Of a stretch of 7,070 nt of DNA, positions 4,797 to 7,070 are shown in pieces. The DNA is from Thermoproteota archaeon. GTDB lineage: Archaea > Korarchaeota > Korarchaeia > Korarchaeales > Korarchaeaceae. A program made the translations under genes and the position numbers. Each line of letters starts with the position of its first letter. Within the stretch, counting starts at the first letter, position 1. The notes below the pieces were generated by a model. The model had not been told where the DNA came from. It made no database searches and worked only from the letters and a program-made list of their open reading frames with translations. Location of the stretch: contig QMVU01000059.1 in NCBI GenBank assembly GCA_003661265.1, positions 1-7,070 of the forward strand, read 5' to 3'.

Positions 4797-6134
4797 TTAG
4801 GCGCTAAGTTTCATCAAAGCGTCCTCTGCAGCCTTAATGACAGGATAAACGATGGGCGAAGAAGTTAGCATGGGGTGTGTTCCTACTTCCATCAAATATA
4901 TGTCCTCACAAGTGAACTTTGCCTGTAATGCAACACCTATTAAGTTAGTTATCTCTGCCACGGCTTTATCTCCACTCACTTGACCACCTAAAAGCAGATG
5001 AGATTTCTTATCGAACAGAAGTTTGATTTTGATCTGTTTTGCGTCAGGGAGACAACCAGGATGTCGATTCACTGTTAAGAATTCACCACTCACAACTTCT
5101 ATTTTCATATCCTTTGCCTGTCTTTCAGTTAACCCTGCACACCCAAACGCTGTGTCACCGATTATCGTTGAAAAAATCGGGTAGTCACCAACTATTCTCC
5201 TTAGTCTTTTCATCTCAAAAAGATTACTTCCCACTACTCTTGCATCCCTACATGCTAATGAAGCAAGCATTACACTTCTGCAGCTTCCTGTGATGAAATC
5301 TCTCCTTTCAACACAATCTCCTACAGCAAACACGTCGGGATCATTGGTTCTTCCGTAATCGTCGACTACGATTCCACATCTACCGATGTTTATTCCAGCA
5401 TTTCTTGCAAGCTCCACGTTTGGTCTTAATCCCACTGCTACTATTACCATGTCGGCTTCCAATTCTTTTCCGTTGCTCAAAAGAACTTTTTCAACTTTCT
5501 TCTCTCCAATTATCTTCTCCACTCTCGTGTTTGTGTAAACGTTAATACCCATTTCTTTCAATTTTTCTTCTATCTGCACGCAAAATTCGTCATCAAAGTT
5601 TAATTGCACCACGTGTGGTAACAGCTCTACGATTGAAATTTTCTTCTTTAGCTTAACAGCGTCCGTTGAGAATTCTACACCAACAAACCCACCACCTATT
5701 ACTACTATGTTTTGAACTTCTCTAACTGTTCTGAATAGTTTTTCTAGATATGGGACTTCTTTTTTTATGAAGAATACGTTTTCCAATTCTATACCCTCAA
5801 TTGGGATTTTCTGAGGTGTTGCACCTGTAGCTAAGACGAGTTTATCGTAACTTATCCTTCCAACGGTAGTTTCAACGTATTTTTCATCCCTGTTTATGGA
5901 CTTAGCTTCACCTTTAAGCAGTTCTATGCCATTTTTTGTTAAAATTTCATCCGAAATTATGTTCTTTGAAACAGATTCTATAGATGAGGAGAGGTAGGGA
6001 ATGGCGCATGGAATTACTACTTTATCCTCTTTTCTTAGAACAACGATTTTCTTATCAGGATAGTTTTTTCTTGCAGTAAGGGCAGTAACTATTCCTGAAG
6101 GCCCACCCCCGATTATTAATACATCAGCATACAT
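4797..6134 (-). CDS. FAD/NAD(P)-dependent pyridine nucleotide-disulfide oxidoreductase (NADH oxidase / CoA-disulfide reductase-like), 445 aa
   Basis: Cytosolic flavoprotein of the Nox/CoADR/NADH peroxidase class. The FAD Rossmann motif IIGGGPSG is at 7-14. A single conserved cysteine, C43 in VIPCAIPYL, sits where CoA-disulfide reductases and Nox enzymes carry their redox-active Cys. LATGATP is at 101-107. The NAD(P)H-binding Rossmann VIGGGFVGVE is at 145-154, with an acidic E170 after the second strand (ISIVE), which favours NADH. The second FAD motif DPDVFAVGDC is at 265-274, and the C-terminal dimerisation domain runs from about 325, including GTHPMLTSSP. Length is typical. It may reduce O2 to peroxide or water, or reduce CoA disulfide, polysulfide or sulfur; these cannot be separated from sequence. 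The ATG has a box A about 27 bases upstream and no Shine-Dalgarno, so it is probably leaderless and monocistronic. The gene is intact, unlike most of its neighbours. Confidence 0.9.
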   Translation of the reverse strand: MYADVLIIGGGPSGIVTALTARKNYPDKKIVVLRKEDKVVIPCAIPYLSSSIESVSKNIISDEILTKNGIELLKGEAKSINRDEKYVETTVGRISYDKLVLATGATPQKIPIEGIELENVFFIKKEVPYLEKLFRTVREVQNIVVIGGGFVGVEFSTDAVKLKKKISIVELLPHVVQLNFDDEFCVQIEEKLKEMGINVYTNTRVEKIIGEKKVEKVLLSNGKELEADMVIVAVGLRPNVELARNAGINIGRCGIVVDDYGRTNDPDVFAVGDCVERRDFITGSCRSVMLASLACRDARVVGSNLFEMKRLRRIVGDYPIFSTIIGDTAFGCAGLTERQAKDMKIEVVSGEFLTVNRHPGCLPDAKQIKIKLLFDKKSHLLLGGQVSGDKAVAEITNLIGVALQAKFTCEDIYLMEVGTHPMLTSSPIVYPVIKAAEDALMKLSA

Positions 6135-6155
6135 GACAATTAATGATACAACTGA

Positions 6156-6168
6156 TTTTAAAAAATTT
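6156..6168 (-). promoter_or_regulatory. box A for the oxidoreductase gene
   Basis: On the minus strand TTTTTTTAAAATC-like sequence is centred about 27 bases before the ATG at 6134, predicting a leaderless mRNA. A perfect 6-bp inverted repeat (AGAAAG-GAAT-CTTTCT, 6181-6196) lies just upstream of it and is a possible regulator site. Confidence 0.5.
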
Positions 6169-6317
6169 TTACTAATTATAAGAAAGGAATCTTTCTGGTC
6201 CCGCCCAAGATCTCTTGATTGTTTAATAAAGGAAATCCTCTAAGAGAAAAGAAGCATTAAAGGGGTATAAGAAGACTCTTTCATCAGGAGATAAGCGGAC
6301 TCTATTGTAAAAAGCAA

Positions 6318-6395
6318 TTATAGGTAACTTCTCTTCTTGCAAGCGTCTAAAGCTCACCTCCCCCTATCCCCATAAGTCCGTCCGAAGCTATGCTG
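6318..6395 (-). pseudogene. third, degraded tail of the membrane/coiled-coil protein
   Basis: Read on minus this matches the last part of the genes at 280-468 and 1560-1960. A YGDR codon run is followed, after a gap and frame break, by ALDACKKRSYL-stop. The left copy has ALDAYKRKGLF and the right copy, with its frame restored, has ALESCGKRRYL. The plus strand shares TATAGGTA-CTTCTCTTC-GCAAG with 1561-1585. Only about 75 bases remain recognisable. No antitoxin-like gene is visible beside this copy. Confidence 0.55.
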
Positions 6396-6429
6396 ACTGG
6401 TGAATTTTCTGTGCAGACATTCGTATTGT

Positions 6430-6471
6430 CAGGATCTATTCGATGTTTAGTGATTAAAAAGCAAGTAAAAA
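6430..6471. repeat. diverged copy of the HEPN 3' flank (3206-3250)
   Basis: CAGGATCTATTCGATGTTTAG aligns to CAGGATTTATCCGATGTAGCG downstream of the intact HEPN gene, continuing into an A-rich stretch next to the HEPN-derived block. Relative to the intact locus, about 160 bases (3251-3410, the hairpin terminator and HEPN C-terminus) are missing here. The arm that would complete the palindrome at 3193-3215 is eroded. Confidence 0.6.
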
Positions 6472-6621
6472 CTCTCTCTCCCTACTTAACCTCCTTGAGA
6501 CTCTAGCGAGCCTTGGTATCAGCTCCCTAAACCATTCTGGGAACCTGTCTTGGCTTCTCCTTAGTATCGGTCCTACATCATGCCATCTAGGTGGTTCAAT
6601 CCCTACAGCCCTAAGATATTG
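6454..6621 (-). pseudogene. internal fragment of the HEPN gene
   Basis: Bases 6472-6615 match 3411-3554 of the intact HEPN gene with two substitutions and no gaps in 144 positions. They encode residues about 49-96, including AVGIEPPRWHDVG and RRSQDRFPEWF. One change is silent (Ala) and the other turns a Gly into Arg. On the N-terminal side the frame closes after KQYL, with no start. On the C-terminal side it runs out of homology and stops at 6454-6456. There is no MNT gene beside it, so it is a dead internal fragment. Confidence 0.85.
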
Positions 6622-6638
6622 TTTTTAAAATAAGGCAT

Positions 6639-6696
6639 GCATATTAACATCTAACGTATTAGTTTATGGCATGAGATGCTCCCGGAATCTTGGTTG
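6639..6696. repeat. 58-base repeat, copy B (relict MNT-HEPN upstream flank)
   Basis: Partner of 4357-4414. Here it sits 23 bases from the HEPN fragment, whereas in the intact locus about 800 bases, including the whole MNT gene, separate the two. Copy B is thus the outer end of a deleted MNT-HEPN locus. Confidence 0.75.
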
Positions 6697-6771
6697 AAGT
6701 GAAAGCACTTTTGCATTTATTTTGATAGTCTTTATTACCTTTACACCTTTTTGTTTTTATGAGACATTTTC

Positions 6772-7070
6772 CTAACTGCATATATCGTTTGCACAGATGA
6801 TCCCTGATATTATCACCGCTTCTATTCCACCACCTGGGAAAGTTGAGGCACTTGCCAAATACAAGCCCTTTATTGGAGTTTTAAAATAAGGTCTTTTGGT
6901 ATCAATTGATTGATCGAAAGCATAAATTGCTCCTTCTGGCATGGAGGTGTATCTCTCGAATGTTTTTGGCGTTGCCGCATCTTGAACGACTATATGTTTG
7001 CTTAAGTTGGGAATAATTTTCTCAGCTTTCTTGATTAGAAACTCAGCAAACTCTCTCTTCTTATCTAAAT
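6772..7070 (-). CDS. phytoene desaturase/CrtI-like FAD-dependent oxidoreductase, C-terminal part
   Basis: The last 98 residues of a COG1233-type flavoprotein; the gene continues beyond the right edge of the window. The visible part has ATPKTFERYTSMPEGAIYAFD, then TPIKGLYLASASTFPGGGIEAVIISGIICANDI near the end. G-L-Y-x-A-S-x-x-x-x-P-G-G-G-I-x-x-V-I-x-S-G is the second FAD-binding signature near the C-terminus of phytoene desaturases, carotenoid isomerases and related archaeal oxidases that act on isoprenoid chains. The substrate cannot be told from this part. It is on the same strand as the disulfide-type oxidoreductase but about 640 bases of duplicated debris and a separate promoter lie between, so they are unlikely to be co-transcribed. 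No clear T-rich terminator follows the stop. Confidence 0.85.
   Translation of the reverse strand, partial: LDKKREFAEFLIKKAEKIIPNLSKHIVVQDAATPKTFERYTSMPEGAIYAFDQSIDTKRPYFKTPIKGLYLASASTFPGGGIEAVIISGIICANDICS

Noticed and set aside
5039..5293. 84-residue plus frame inside the oxidoreductase gene
   Set aside because: It is antisense to a full-length, motif-complete gene and has no promoter or Shine-Dalgarno of its own.
1..7070. CRISPR array or insertion sequence with transposase
   Set aside because: No regularly spaced short repeats and no transposase motifs are visible; the repeats are fragments of protein-coding modules.

Overview
The window reads as accessory DNA from an archaeon, probably a hyperthermophile. 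Four signs support this: TATA-type box A elements 25-30 bases upstream of several starts, with apparently leaderless transcripts; frequent TTG/GTG starts; a U-rich archaeal-type terminator; and toxin-antitoxin families typical of thermophilic archaea (PF02697-type VapB with PIN VapC, and MNT-HEPN). I cannot fix the phylum from sequence alone.

Layout. Positions 72-1715 hold two copies of a small module: a 54-aa orphan VapB/RHH-like gene on + facing the C-terminus of an unrecognised membrane/coiled-coil protein on -. An intact VapB-VapC pair (641-1308) lies between them. The left module keeps an intact antitoxin-like gene but only a tail of the membrane protein. The right module is a pseudogene with several frameshifts. 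Next come a methyltransferase lacking its SAM-binding N-terminus (1955-2356) and a CPBP-family membrane protease (2439-3171) broken by one extra T inside its EExxFR active-site motif. On the minus strand an MNT-HEPN pair (4188-3270) overlaps by 8 bases and ends at a hairpin plus T-run. About 600 bases of mostly non-coding DNA separate it from an intact FAD/NAD(P) disulfide-type oxidoreductase (6134-4797). The right edge carries the C-terminus of a phytoene-desaturase-like FAD protein (7070-6772).

Between those two redox genes, 6318-6696 is a collapsed second copy of sequences found further left: a third tail of the membrane protein, a short 3' flank, a 144-base HEPN fragment with only two mismatches to the intact gene, and a 58-base piece of the MNT upstream flank. 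The window is therefore a patchwork of duplicated, partly deleted toxin-antitoxin modules. Intact parts are VapBC, MNT-HEPN, the orphan antitoxin and the oxidoreductase. The two TA pairs would act as self-contained modules. The oxidoreductase has its own promoter and terminator and looks like a resident gene.
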